From an uncultured Prevotella sp. (GTDB lineage: Bacteria > Bacteroidota > Bacteroidia > Bacteroidales > Bacteroidaceae), in the NCBI GenBank assembly GCA_946999045.1, contig CAMQBR010000008.1, forward strand, positions 1 to 64,000: a stretch of 64,000 bases of DNA, read 5' to 3'. Made by a program: the position numbers and the translations under genes. Below are positions 1-7,577 of the stretch, piece after piece (the first letter of the stretch is position 1; every line of letters begins with the position of its first letter). Below the pieces are notes generated by a model. That model was given only the letters and a program-made list of their open reading frames with translations, did no database searches and was not told where the DNA came from.

Positions 1-54
1 CCAACTGTTCAAGATTTAGATGATGGTGCTGTTGCTCCTGTGCTTGATGAATAA
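1..54 (+). CDS. C-terminal end of an unidentified protein (partial)
   Basis: Only the last 17 codons are inside the window, in frame 1, ending in a TAA stop at 52-54. The tail is acidic (PTVQDLDDGAVAPVLDE). This is too short to identify the protein. A strong hairpin follows 30 bases later, so this is probably the last gene of its transcript. Confidence 0.6.
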   Translation, partial: PTVQDLDDGAVAPVLDE

Positions 55-84
55 TTATATGGTAAGCACATCCAACATTAACCG

Positions 85-152
85 CCTTTCATACTAACAA
101 ATAACCCTTATATGCTGCCAAACATATAAGGGTTATTTGTTAGTATGAAAGG
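85..152. terminator. Bidirectional stem-loop terminator with 30-bp perfect arms
   Basis: The arms 85-114 and 123-152 are perfectly complementary over 30 bp around an 8-base loop. It lies between a plus-strand gene ending at 54 and a minus-strand operon ending at 261, so it can serve both. A weaker inverted similarity continues outwards (about 62-84 against 153-176), making the whole palindrome unusually long for a terminator. Confidence 0.7.
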
Positions 153-260
153 AGGCTGATATTGGATGCTTACGGAGTATCGCTTTTAAACATTTATTAC
201 ACAGTCGAAAGACTTGGTATCACGTCAATAGGGGAAAGATGTAATATAAGGTACGTTCAT

Positions 261-608
261 TTATTTTTTCAGCTCTTTGTCATTTTTGTATTTCTCGTAT
301 GCCTGTCGTTTCACTTCTTTTTCTACATCATACAACGAACGAAGTCCAGAGGTAGCAGATTTTACCCATACACAAATAACAAATACGGCTATAACAATTA
401 CTGCCGAGAGTATCCACTTGAACATTTCACTCATAATGGGCAATATATTAAAAGTAACAATACCAGCTACCAAGGGCAATGCCCATAGCAGCCAGTCAAA
501 GCCAGATTGCATTTTATAACTTTCTTTTATCTTGCAATATTCTGCATTCTTCTTCAATAGTTCGTTTCGATGTTGCAACCAATAGTCTTCAAATTTTTCG
601 TAGTTCAT
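261..608 (-). CDS. Small membrane protein downstream of uraA, function unknown
   Basis: This 115-residue protein has a charged N-terminus (residues 1-32), two hydrophobic segments separated by a short loop (about 37-60 and 63-84), and a long basic C-terminal helix that is probably cytoplasmic. I do not recognise a family. Its start lies only 6 bases after the uraA stop, so the two are very likely cotranscribed and translationally coupled. The plus-strand frames over it look like shadows. A link to uracil uptake would be a guess from position alone. Confidence 0.7.
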   Translation of the reverse strand: MNYEKFEDYWLQHRNELLKKNAEYCKIKESYKMQSGFDWLLWALPLVAGIVTFNILPIMSEMFKWILSAVIVIAVFVICVWVKSATSGLRSLYDVEKEVKRQAYEKYKNDKELKK

Positions 609-614
609 CTTTAC

Positions 615-1970
615 TTACGCTTCTTTATCTTTCGGCAAAACTAAGTTGAGTACTACACCTATGATTGCACTCAAACCAATACCACTCATCTTGGTAATTT
701 CAATATCGCCCATTGGTAGATAATAATAAATAAGCAAGCTCAATACTACTCCACCTATTATATATATGAGAGCTTTGTATGCTGCTCCCTTTTGAGCATT
801 GGCATATATCAAACAGATAACCAGTAATACCCCCATGATAACACCACGCAAACTAAAATTGAGCATGGCTCCACCAATACCTAAGGTTAATACTACCGAA
901 ACGATGATGATGTTGCGCTGACAATTGAGATTAACGTTGTTCTGAATAAGATTTTGTACGCCTACACTGGCTATCGTACCAAACAACAACAACATAATGC
1001 CGCCTAATACGGCTTGTGGAATACTCTGTAAAAGAGCACTCAACTTACCTATAACCGAGAATACAATAGCGGTAACGGCAGAGATACGTATTACTTGCGG
1101 ATTGGTAACCCTGGTTATCTGCATGGCTCCAGTTACTTCAGAATACGTAGTTACTGGAGGTCCTCCAAAGAAAGATGCTGCCAAACATGCCAAGCCATCT
1201 CCTAACATTGTACGATGTAAGCCTGGATCTTTTACAAAGTCCTTATTAGCAACTGCTCCTACTACATATACGTCGCCTATGTGTTCTATCACAGGAGCAA
1301 TAGCAACGGGTATCATATAGATAAATGGCTTCCATTGAAATACGGGTAAATGAAAGTTGGCTATTGAACCTGGCAATGCAAACCATGAAGCTTCTTGTAC
1401 CTTGGTAAAATCTACATCGCCCATAATAGCTGCTACGATAAATCCTACTACAATTCCGCTGACAATAGGCAACAACTTAAATAAGCCTTTGCCCAACATC
1501 AGTACAATGATAGCGGTTATCAAAGCTACAAATGCCAACAACCAATTTTCTTTTGCCATATTGACTGCTGAACCTGACAGCGATAAGCCTATCAATATAA
1601 TAACTGGACCGATGACAACGGGTGGAAACAACCTCTTAAGTATCTTTCTACCTTGCCATTTTACTAATGCACTCATCAGAAAGTAAACCAAAGTTACACC
1701 TGCAAATCCTGCCAATGTTCCAGGCATTCCCCATAGTTTAGAGGCTTCAATGATAGGCGCAATGAAAGCAAAACTTGAACCTAAAAAAATAGGTACCTTT
1801 CCTTTTGTTACTAAATGAAAAAGAAAAGTACCTATACCTGCCGTAAACAATGCCGTTGCTGGGTCAAGTCCCACTAATAAAGGAACCAAAACCGTAGCAC
1901 CAAATGCCACAAAAAGAAATTGCACTCCCACAATTCCTTTACGTAAAGGAGTTAGTGTTATATTATTCAT
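615..1970 (-). CDS. uraA: Uracil/xanthine permease, NCS2 (UraA) family
   Basis: This is an inner-membrane nucleobase:proton symporter of 451 residues, normal for UraA. The family core is clear: QFLFVAFGATVLVPLLVGLDP near the N-terminus, the following FLGSSFAFIAPI segment, the PVAIAPVIEHIGDV motif in the region of the substrate site, and a GGPPVTTYSEVTGA motif. The open frame extends upstream to 2108, but that extension is not hydrophobic and does not look like the family. The ATG at 1970 gives the usual MNNITLTPL start. A TAnnTTTG promoter lies only about ten bases upstream of this start, so the leader is extremely short or absent. It is the first gene of a two-gene unit. Confidence 0.93.
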   Translation of the reverse strand: MNNITLTPLRKGIVGVQFLFVAFGATVLVPLLVGLDPATALFTAGIGTFLFHLVTKGKVPIFLGSSFAFIAPIIEASKLWGMPGTLAGFAGVTLVYFLMSALVKWQGRKILKRLFPPVVIGPVIILIGLSLSGSAVNMAKENWLLAFVALITAIIVLMLGKGLFKLLPIVSGIVVGFIVAAIMGDVDFTKVQEASWFALPGSIANFHLPVFQWKPFIYMIPVAIAPVIEHIGDVYVVGAVANKDFVKDPGLHRTMLGDGLACLAASFFGGPPVTTYSEVTGAMQITRVTNPQVIRISAVTAIVFSVIGKLSALLQSIPQAVLGGIMLLLFGTIASVGVQNLIQNNVNLNCQRNIIIVSVVLTLGIGGAMLNFSLRGVIMGVLLVICLIYANAQKGAAYKALIYIIGGVVLSLLIYYYLPMGDIEITKMSGIGLSAIIGVVLNLVLPKDKEA

Positions 1971-1979
1971 ATCAACGTG

Positions 1980-1987
1980 CAAAAGTA
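1980..1987 (-). promoter_or_regulatory. -7 element (TACTTTTG) upstream of uraA
   Basis: On the minus strand 1987-1980 reads TACTTTTG, a match to the Bacteroidetes -7 consensus. I see no clear TTTG at -33. It would place the transcript start only a few bases before the uraA ATG. Confidence 0.45.
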
Positions 1988-2254
1988 CAAAGAAATATCG
2001 GAAATTACATGATGTGGTGTAATTTATCGTAAATTCTTGTCGTAGAGTTAACCAGTAAGTAAAAAAATACAAAACGTGTTTAATGAATTTGAACTTTAGT
2101 GTAGACAAATTTAATTTTTTCTTTTAGTCTTTAGTTCAATTTCTCTTGTATCAAAATATTTCTCTTGCCTGTATAATGTTTAAACGAAAGTAGAAAACAT
2201 ACCAAATGCATATTTTTTGTGAAAGTAATGCCAATAGTTTCGTATTTTTTTATG

Positions 2255-2262
2255 TAAATTTG
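2255..2262 (+). promoter_or_regulatory. -7 element (TAAATTTG) upstream of the FetA-like gene
   Basis: TAAATTTG matches TAnnTTTG and lies 7 bases before the ATG at 2270. A TTTC about 16 bases upstream is a poor -33. As with uraA, this implies a nearly leaderless message. Confidence 0.45.
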
Positions 2263-2269
2263 CCTTTGT

Positions 2270-2893
2270 ATGTTAGAAATAAAAGATGCCACCCTTGTAG
2301 TAGGTGGACAAATGATGTTAAGTGATTGCTCGTTTATGGCGAACAAAGGATGTATAACGGCTGTTTTTGGACAAGATAGTTGTACCTTAACAGCTCTGCT
2401 ACGTGCATTTTTATCTCTCCAACCATTGCAAGCAGGCTATGTGTCGGTTGACGGTGAACAGATAACACCGCTTTCGGCTTCAACGTTTAGACAGATGATA
2501 GCATACGTTCCGTGCAAGTTTAACTTTGAAAATAGTACGGTAGCCGATGTTTTTGGAGCCGTTTGTGGCAAATGGTATCATGTCAAATCAGAACAGGAAA
2601 TGCAACTTTTACAAGAGTGGAAGCGGCTTTCTATAGAACGTTCTTATTATAATAAGGTGCTCGCATTGCTGCCATTGGATGTACAGCAGCGTATTATGCT
2701 GTCAATGGCGACATTGTTAGATAGAGATATTGTTCTCTTAGATCAGCCTATGGCAATGCAAACAGAAGAAAGTATGGCTTGCGTGGCATCTTATATCCAA
2801 GCGATGAAGTCGGCAGATAGGGTGGTTTGTTTTACTACAACTAATCCGCAAGTGGCTCAAATAGCTGATACTATTGTAAATATAACGATGTGA
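2270..2893 (+). CDS. FetA-like ABC-transporter ATP-binding subunit with degenerate catalytic motifs
   Basis: The 207-residue protein has the overall layout of a single ABC ATPase domain and stands directly before a FetB/YbbM-type permease, so it is the FetA (YbbL) counterpart. Every nucleotide-handling motif is altered. The P-loop region is GQDSCTLT (residues 34-41) with Leu where the Walker A Lys should be. The Q-loop Gln is Cys82. The LSGGQ region is replaced by LLPLDVQQ. Walker B reads DIVLLDQP (153-160) with Gln159 in place of the catalytic Glu. The H-loop His is replaced in FTTTNP. It is uninterrupted and ordinary in composition, so it is a maintained pseudo-ATPase rather than a decaying gene. 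It probably pairs structurally with the next gene. Confidence 0.75.
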   Translation: MLEIKDATLVVGGQMMLSDCSFMANKGCITAVFGQDSCTLTALLRAFLSLQPLQAGYVSVDGEQITPLSASTFRQMIAYVPCKFNFENSTVADVFGAVCGKWYHVKSEQEMQLLQEWKRLSIERSYYNKVLALLPLDVQQRIMLSMATLLDRDIVLLDQPMAMQTEESMACVASYIQAMKSADRVVCFTTTNPQVAQIADTIVNITM

Positions 2894-2896
2894 AAA

Positions 2897-3745
2897 ATGA
2901 CAAATTTTAGTTTTATACAATGTATATGGGCATTTATATTGTTGCTCATTCCCTGTTATGTGTTGTACGCATTCAACCTAAAAATAATGGCTAAAGCCGT
3001 TCGTGCTTTTATAAAAATGGCAGTTAGTTTAACGGTTGTGGGTGCATTGGTGTACGAAGTATTTGCTATTAAGCATATTGCCGTAACTATATTGTTTGCC
3101 TTGCTCATGATTTTAGTGGCATCTGTACTTACTATTCATCGGGCACAACTTAAGTTGAAGCAATTGTTTTTGCCTGTAATGTCTGGTACATTGGTTGGAG
3201 TTTTGTTGGTTGGCTTGTACGTAGTGTGGCTCGTTATGGGTGTTGCCAATCCTTTAGACGTTCGTTATTTTATTCCTGTTATAGGGTTGTTGACAGGACA
3301 TCTTATACAGGTTAATAGCAGAGCTTTACACATTTATTACATGGGGTTGAGACATCATGCGCAATTGTATCATTATCTTTTGGGTAATGGTGCCACACAT
3401 ACACAGGCTTTGCGATATTTATTGCGTCGTGCTATAGAGCGGAGTGCTAAGCCAAATATATTCTCTATGGGTTGGATGTTTGTTGGAATATCGCCAATTA
3501 TCCTGTGGAGCATGGCTTTATCGGGTGTTAGTGTGGTGGTTGCTGTATGTATCCAATTAGTCTTGATATTAGCAATGTTTACCTCTTCTCTTTTAGCTAT
3601 CATTGTAACAGTGGCAGTATCTCGTAGATATTTGTTGGATGATTATAGTAAACAGAAAGGAGATGAATACAAAGAAGAGTTAAGGGATCAAGAAGAAGAT
3701 AATCAACCAGAAATACAAAATGAAGAAAATGCGCAGAATTTATAA
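2897..3745 (+). CDS. FetB/YbbM-like (UPF0014) membrane permease
   Basis: This 282-residue polytopic membrane protein has about six to seven hydrophobic segments and a hydrophilic tail (residues 245-282) rich in Asp, Glu, Lys and Gln. The pattern matches UPF0014 permeases: a first block with many short helices, a G-L-LTGHLIQV motif, a conserved loop with LRRAIERSAKPN and a following GISPI segment. In E. coli the family partner FetB is implicated in iron export. It starts 3 bases after the ATPase-like gene. The acidic C-terminal tail is longer than usual for the family. Substrate is inferred only from the family. Confidence 0.8.
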   Translation: MTNFSFIQCIWAFILLLIPCYVLYAFNLKIMAKAVRAFIKMAVSLTVVGALVYEVFAIKHIAVTILFALLMILVASVLTIHRAQLKLKQLFLPVMSGTLVGVLLVGLYVVWLVMGVANPLDVRYFIPVIGLLTGHLIQVNSRALHIYYMGLRHHAQLYHYLLGNGATHTQALRYLLRRAIERSAKPNIFSMGWMFVGISPIILWSMALSGVSVVVAVCIQLVLILAMFTSSLLAIIVTVAVSRRYLLDDYSKQKGDEYKEELRDQEEDNQPEIQNEENAQNL

Positions 3746-4622
3746 TATATGGCTTATAGCTTGTTTATTGGGATTGTCGGCTTGTCAGTGGAAAAATGTT
3801 CGGCATCAAGATTTAATATCTGGTATTCAGACGGGCAAAGAGGTATACGATGAGGTTCATAATTTAGCCGAAACGGTATTAGAAGATAATGAACAGGGAG
3901 AGGAAAATCATACAGAACAAGTATTAGAACAGGCGGATGCGAAAGTGTTGTTGCCAGCCCCATTAACTGATAGAGCCGAAATAAGGTTGATGCGTAAAGG
4001 ATATGTTACATCTTATAATACAGATAATCGTATTTGTAATTGGGTAGCATGGCACTTAACAGCCAGTCATATAAAGGGATCGTGTACCCGAAAAGGAATG
4101 AAGTTTACTGAAGATACAGATGTGCCTGTACCTCGTGCCACCCATTATGATTATATAAGGTCGGGGTATGATAGAGGGCATATGTGTCCAGCAGGCGATA
4201 ATAAGTGGGATGCACAAGCCATGAGAGATTGTTTTTTGCTTACTAATATCTGTCCTCAGAATCACAATCTGAATGTAGGTGATTGGCATGAGTTGGAGAA
4301 TGCTTGTCGTAAATGGGCAGAAGAATATGGTGCTATTGATATAGTATGCGGTCCGATATTGCTGAAACAGAAGCATAAAACCATAGGGAAAAATAGAATT
4401 ATGGTTCCAGAAGCCTTCTTCAAAGTAATATTATGTCGCAAAGGTAAGCCTAAAGCTATAGGTTTTATTTATCGCAATATGCCTGGTAATCGTCTTAAAG
4501 TTGATTATGTTAACTCGGTAGATGAGGTAGAGCGCATTACGGGTATTGACTTCTTTGCAGATTTACCCGATGATATAGAAAAAAAAGTAGAAAGTACAGC
4601 CAATTTGAATGACTGGAACTAA
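3720..4622 (+). CDS. DNA/RNA non-specific endonuclease (NUC1 family) lipoprotein
   Basis: The 300-residue protein begins with a lipoprotein signal ending in LGLSAC (Cys22). A low-complexity acidic linker runs to about residue 75, and an Endonuclease_NS domain fills the rest. The catalytic motif DRGH is at 151-154 (His154 is the expected general base), followed by MCPAGDNKWD and the metal-site region LTNICPQNHNLN. It is therefore a predicted envelope-anchored nuclease acting outside the cytoplasm, perhaps scavenging nucleic acid. The start overlaps the 3' end of the permease gene by 26 bases. An in-frame ATG nine bases later would give an equally good signal. The overlap suggests translational coupling with the transporter genes. 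Confidence 0.87.
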   Translation: MKKMRRIYNIWLIACLLGLSACQWKNVRHQDLISGIQTGKEVYDEVHNLAETVLEDNEQGEENHTEQVLEQADAKVLLPAPLTDRAEIRLMRKGYVTSYNTDNRICNWVAWHLTASHIKGSCTRKGMKFTEDTDVPVPRATHYDYIRSGYDRGHMCPAGDNKWDAQAMRDCFLLTNICPQNHNLNVGDWHELENACRKWAEEYGAIDIVCGPILLKQKHKTIGKNRIMVPEAFFKVILCRKGKPKAIGFIYRNMPGNRLKVDYVNSVDEVERITGIDFFADLPDDIEKKVESTANLNDWN

Positions 4623-4682
4623 TTCTAATTCATATTTTTTATTTCATAATTTATAATTGCAATCTCATTGTTTTTTTTAGCA

Positions 4683-4934
4683 GGTTCTATAAATTACCAC
4701 CGTATATTGTGAGTAATTTCTATGAAATATGTTTTATTGTCTTTTGGCTTCTTTTTATAGAAGACAAGTTGCGTATCAATAATTCAAACAAGTTTGATAG
4801 CATTCGGCTTGCATTGTCTTTGGCTCAATATGTAAGTTCGTTCAGTTGTGTAGCTCACACTACACACCTTCAATCTCTTACATTTTGGTCTCAAAAATAA
4901 GCATAAAAATCTAACAAAGCTAATTTATAGAACC
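4683..4934. repeat. MITE-like repeat, copy A (252 bp, forward)
   Basis: The ends ggttctataaatta (4683-4696) and taatttatagaacc (4921-4934) are exact inverted repeats. The interior contains the family landmarks ttcaaacaagtttgat and cattcggcttg, plus a palindromic block around gtagctcacactacac. No protein is encoded; the short open frames inside it are chance. It fills most of the gap before the Nif3 gene. I see no clear target-site duplication. Confidence 0.75.
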
Positions 4935-5120
4935 AATCTTGAATAAGTTAGTACTCATTCTTGGCTGTAGATTGTATTATGAAGGTATGTCATTCTTGAT
5001 GCTTTTTTCGTACTTAAGAAAGAGTGCTTTTCTCGCACAGCAAATAGACGAATTTCTATCTTGGAGAGAAAAGGCTTATGGTAAGTTCTTTTCTTTTTCT
5101 AATACTTTAACTTCTTTCTA

Positions 5121-5151
5121 TTGTGTAATTCAAATAAAACCACTACCTTTG
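5121..5151 (+). promoter_or_regulatory. Promoter of the Nif3 gene (TTG / TACCTTTG)
   Basis: TACCTTTG at 5144-5151 is a -7 match. TTG at 5121-5123 is 20 bp upstream, in the -33 position. The expected transcript start lies some 15-17 bases before the GTG start codon. Confidence 0.6.
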
Positions 5152-5173
5152 CTCATTCAAATAGATAAATAGC

Positions 5174-5962
5174 GTGAAAATAATAGAAGTGGTTAGAGCC
5201 CTTGAACAATTCGCGCCTTTGCCCTTGCAAGCAGATTACGATAATGCTGGATTGCAAGTAGGATTAACAGAGGTGGAACTATCAGGGGCTTTATTGTGTT
5301 TAGACGTTACTGAACAAATTATAGATGAAGCTATTAGCTTAGGTTGTAATCTCATTGTGGCACATCATCCTTTGATATTCAAAAAGCTATCATGTATCTC
5401 TAATCAAAACTACGTACAGCGCACAGTAATAAAAGCTATAGAGAACCATATCACCATAGTGGGAATGCATACCAATATGGATAGTGCCAAAGGCGGTGTT
5501 AACTACAAAATAGCAGAGAAGATTGGCATACAAAACCTTTCGTTTTTTGGTAATCAACAGGTTGTAAATGGTGTTGAAGGTGGCGAAGGAGTGATCGGTA
5601 CTTTTGCAGAACCCATGGCTGCCGATGATTTTATTATCATGTTAAAGCGCATATTTGATGTAGAGTGTGTACAAGCCAACCAGTTATTGCGCCGCTCTAT
5701 TCGTACTGTTGCAATATGTGGTGGTGCTGGAGGTTTTTTGCTTAACGAAGCTTTGAAGTTTGATGCCGATGCTTTTGTAACGGGTGAAATGGGGTATCAC
5801 AACTTCTTTGGTATGGAACAGCGCATACAAATAGCGGTGATAGGGCATTATCAGAGCGAGCAGTTCACGAAAGAAATCTTTAAGAGGATTATTCAAGATA
5901 AGTGTCCTAGTGCTAAATGTTATTTGAGTAACATCAATACCAATCCTATTATTTATTTATAA
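5174..5962 (+). CDS. Nif3-like dinuclear metal centre protein
   Basis: This 262-residue member of the Nif3/YbgI family forms hexamers with a two-metal site. The metal-binding signatures are present: AHHPLIF (His64, His65), the GMHTNMD segment, and GHYQSEQ near the C-terminus, with the ADAFVTGEMGYH motif between. The length is that of the short YbgI type, so the PII-like insert found in the 360-residue forms is absent. The start is a GTG, chosen because MKIIEVVRALEQFAP is the usual N-terminus and the promoter spacing fits. The biochemical role of the family is unsettled. It forms an operon with the zinc-ribbon gene 44 bases downstream. Confidence 0.9.
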   Translation: MKIIEVVRALEQFAPLPLQADYDNAGLQVGLTEVELSGALLCLDVTEQIIDEAISLGCNLIVAHHPLIFKKLSCISNQNYVQRTVIKAIENHITIVGMHTNMDSAKGGVNYKIAEKIGIQNLSFFGNQQVVNGVEGGEGVIGTFAEPMAADDFIIMLKRIFDVECVQANQLLRRSIRTVAICGGAGGFLLNEALKFDADAFVTGEMGYHNFFGMEQRIQIAVIGHYQSEQFTKEIFKRIIQDKCPSAKCYLSNINTNPIIYL

Positions 5963-6006
5963 CAAAATTGTTATTGCAGAATTAATTATTAAAAAACAAA
6001 GATAAT

Positions 6007-6840
6007 ATGGCAAAAAAAGACTCTACAGAGTTTTCAGTCGAAGAGAAATTGAAGACTCTTTATCAATTGCAAACCACCTTGTCGTCTATTGATGAGAAGC
6101 GTTCTTTGTGTGGTGAATTACCTTTAGAGGTACAAGACTTAGAGGATGAAATAACTGGATTAACTACTCGTTTGGAGAAGATTAAGACAGATATTACTGA
6201 TTTTAAGAAGGCTATTGCACAAAAAAAAACAGACATAACCAATGCACAAGAGGGTGTTGAGCGTTATAAAAAGCAGTTGGATGATGTTAAGAACAATCGC
6301 GAATACGATACGCTGACCAAAGAAATAGAGTTTCAAAGTCTTGAAATAGAACTTTGTAACAAGAAAATTAAAGAGGCACTCGTCAAAATAAATGAGAGAG
6401 AAAATGATTTGAGAAACACAGAAAGCTTGATAGCTGATCGACAGATAGCTTTGAAAGAGAAGAAGAGTGAATTGGATGAAATCATTCAAGAAACACGTGA
6501 TGAGGCCGAACAGCTGAAAGCTAAATCGCAAGCTTTGGAGGAAAAAATAGAACCTCGTTTGCTGTCCAGCTTCAAGCGTATACGTAAGAATGCTCGTAAT
6601 GGTTTGGGTATTGTATATGTACAACGTGATGCTTGTGGCGGTTGTTTCAATAAAATTCCGCCACAGCGGCAGATGGACATAAAGATGCACAAGAAAATTA
6701 TCGTTTGTGAATACTGCGGTCGCATTATGATAGATCCAGAATTGGCAGGAGTAAAGGTAGCACCTACCGTTGCAGAAGAGAAACCAAAGCGCAAACGTGC
6801 CATTAGAAAGTCTGCTAAATCTACTGATACAGACGAATAA
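6007..6840 (+). CDS. C4-type zinc-ribbon coiled-coil protein (DUF164/CT398-like)
   Basis: The 277-residue protein consists of a long, heptad-rich, highly charged coiled coil (about residues 10-190) and a C-terminal zinc ribbon with CGGC and, about 25 residues on, CEYCG. The tail (250-277) is Lys/Arg rich. This architecture is the zf-RING_7/DUF164 family, which is thought to bind nucleic acid or scaffold proteins and commonly sits next to nif3 as here. No enzymatic role is known. A strong terminator follows 22 bases after the stop, closing a two-gene operon. Confidence 0.88.
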   Translation: MAKKDSTEFSVEEKLKTLYQLQTTLSSIDEKRSLCGELPLEVQDLEDEITGLTTRLEKIKTDITDFKKAIAQKKTDITNAQEGVERYKKQLDDVKNNREYDTLTKEIEFQSLEIELCNKKIKEALVKINERENDLRNTESLIADRQIALKEKKSELDEIIQETRDEAEQLKAKSQALEEKIEPRLLSSFKRIRKNARNGLGIVYVQRDACGGCFNKIPPQRQMDIKMHKKIIVCEYCGRIMIDPELAGVKVAPTVAEEKPKRKRAIRKSAKSTDTDE

Positions 6841-6862
6841 AAAAGTTATAGGCATATAATAC

Positions 6863-6902
6863 AAAAGCCACGAAAAAGTATTCTTGCTTTTTCGTGGCTT
6901 TT
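6863..6902 (+). terminator. Intrinsic terminator of the nif3 operon
   Basis: 16-bp perfect arms (6863-6878 and 6887-6902) around an 8-base loop, built on aaaagccacgaaaaag. The stem ends in a T-rich side. Confidence 0.85.
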
Positions 6903-6974
6903 CGTTAGTAGGAATAAAGAGCTTATCATACTATAATTAATATGCTGTTTCTTCGTAAACCCTTTCGCTATTTG

Positions 6975-7424
6975 TTAAATATTTTGATAGTCTGGTATAT
7001 GGTCTAAATATAAATATTTTTTACTTTTATAATCCATCTTACAGCAATAACTATCCATGCCGTTGCTTACAACTAAATAATCTACGTGAAGCAGAAAATT
7101 ATAAGTACTAATTTGGTCGAAAACCTTTTGTGTAATAGCAATGGTAGGTGCCTTGTATTCTATAATCATTCGTGGGTGTAAGTGTTGATTGTAAAGTACA
7201 CTATCAGCACGCAATGACTTGTCTGCAATTTTTAGTGCCACCTCATTAGCTAATAGGGCAGCAGGATAATTTTTGTGTTCTATCAGATAATGTATAAAAT
7301 GTTGCCTAACCCATTCCTCAGGAGTGAGTGCAATATAGCGTTTTCTAAGAATATCAAAAATAGTAGGCTTGTCCTTTGTACCAGCCAATTTTATTTTATA
7401 GGGAGGTAGGTTTAATCGAAACAT
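6975..7424 (-). CDS. Stand-alone HsdR N-terminal-like (PD-(D/E)XK) domain protein
   Basis: The 149-residue protein resembles the N-terminal nuclease region of type I restriction HsdR subunits (HSDR_N_2) without any helicase part. The core is visible: EVALK near residue 61, RADSVLY (Asp74) and IIEYKAP (Glu89, Lys91), which fits the D...ExK pattern. It lies divergently from holA, an arrangement I recall from other Bacteroidetes, so it is more likely a conserved housekeeping protein than a restriction remnant. No HsdM or HsdS is near. The substrate is unknown. Confidence 0.8.
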   Translation of the reverse strand: MFRLNLPPYKIKLAGTKDKPTIFDILRKRYIALTPEEWVRQHFIHYLIEHKNYPAALLANEVALKIADKSLRADSVLYNQHLHPRMIIEYKAPTIAITQKVFDQISTYNFLLHVDYLVVSNGMDSYCCKMDYKSKKYLYLDHIPDYQNI

Positions 7425-7447
7425 TTTTGTAAATTTGCAATTAATTA

Positions 7448-7455
7448 CAAAGTTA
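7448..7455 (-). promoter_or_regulatory. -7 element (TAACTTTG) upstream of the HsdR-N-like gene
   Basis: The minus strand 7455-7448 reads TAACTTTG, 23 bases before the ATG. No convincing -33 element was seen at 19-21 bp. Confidence 0.45.
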
Positions 7456-7577
7456 ATAAAAAAGAAGATAAGACGACGAACAAGATAAATTATTAGACCT
7501 TTGTTTGATAATTTTCTAAAGCCTTTTTAAAGAAAGACGTTCTTTCGTTTCATTTTTTTTCTTTTTTTTTGATAAAT

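Noticed and set aside
162..519. Two plus-strand open frames over the membrane protein gene
   Set aside because: They overlap a well-supported minus-strand gene in other frames, have no family features, and start inside the terminator flank.
4709..5172. Open frames of 63 and 77 codons before the Nif3 gene
   Set aside because: The first lies within a MITE-like repeat. The second crosses the Nif3 promoter and resembles no protein family.
6975..7424. Type I restriction-modification system
   Set aside because: Only the HsdR N-terminal-like domain is present, with no helicase, HsdM or HsdS nearby.
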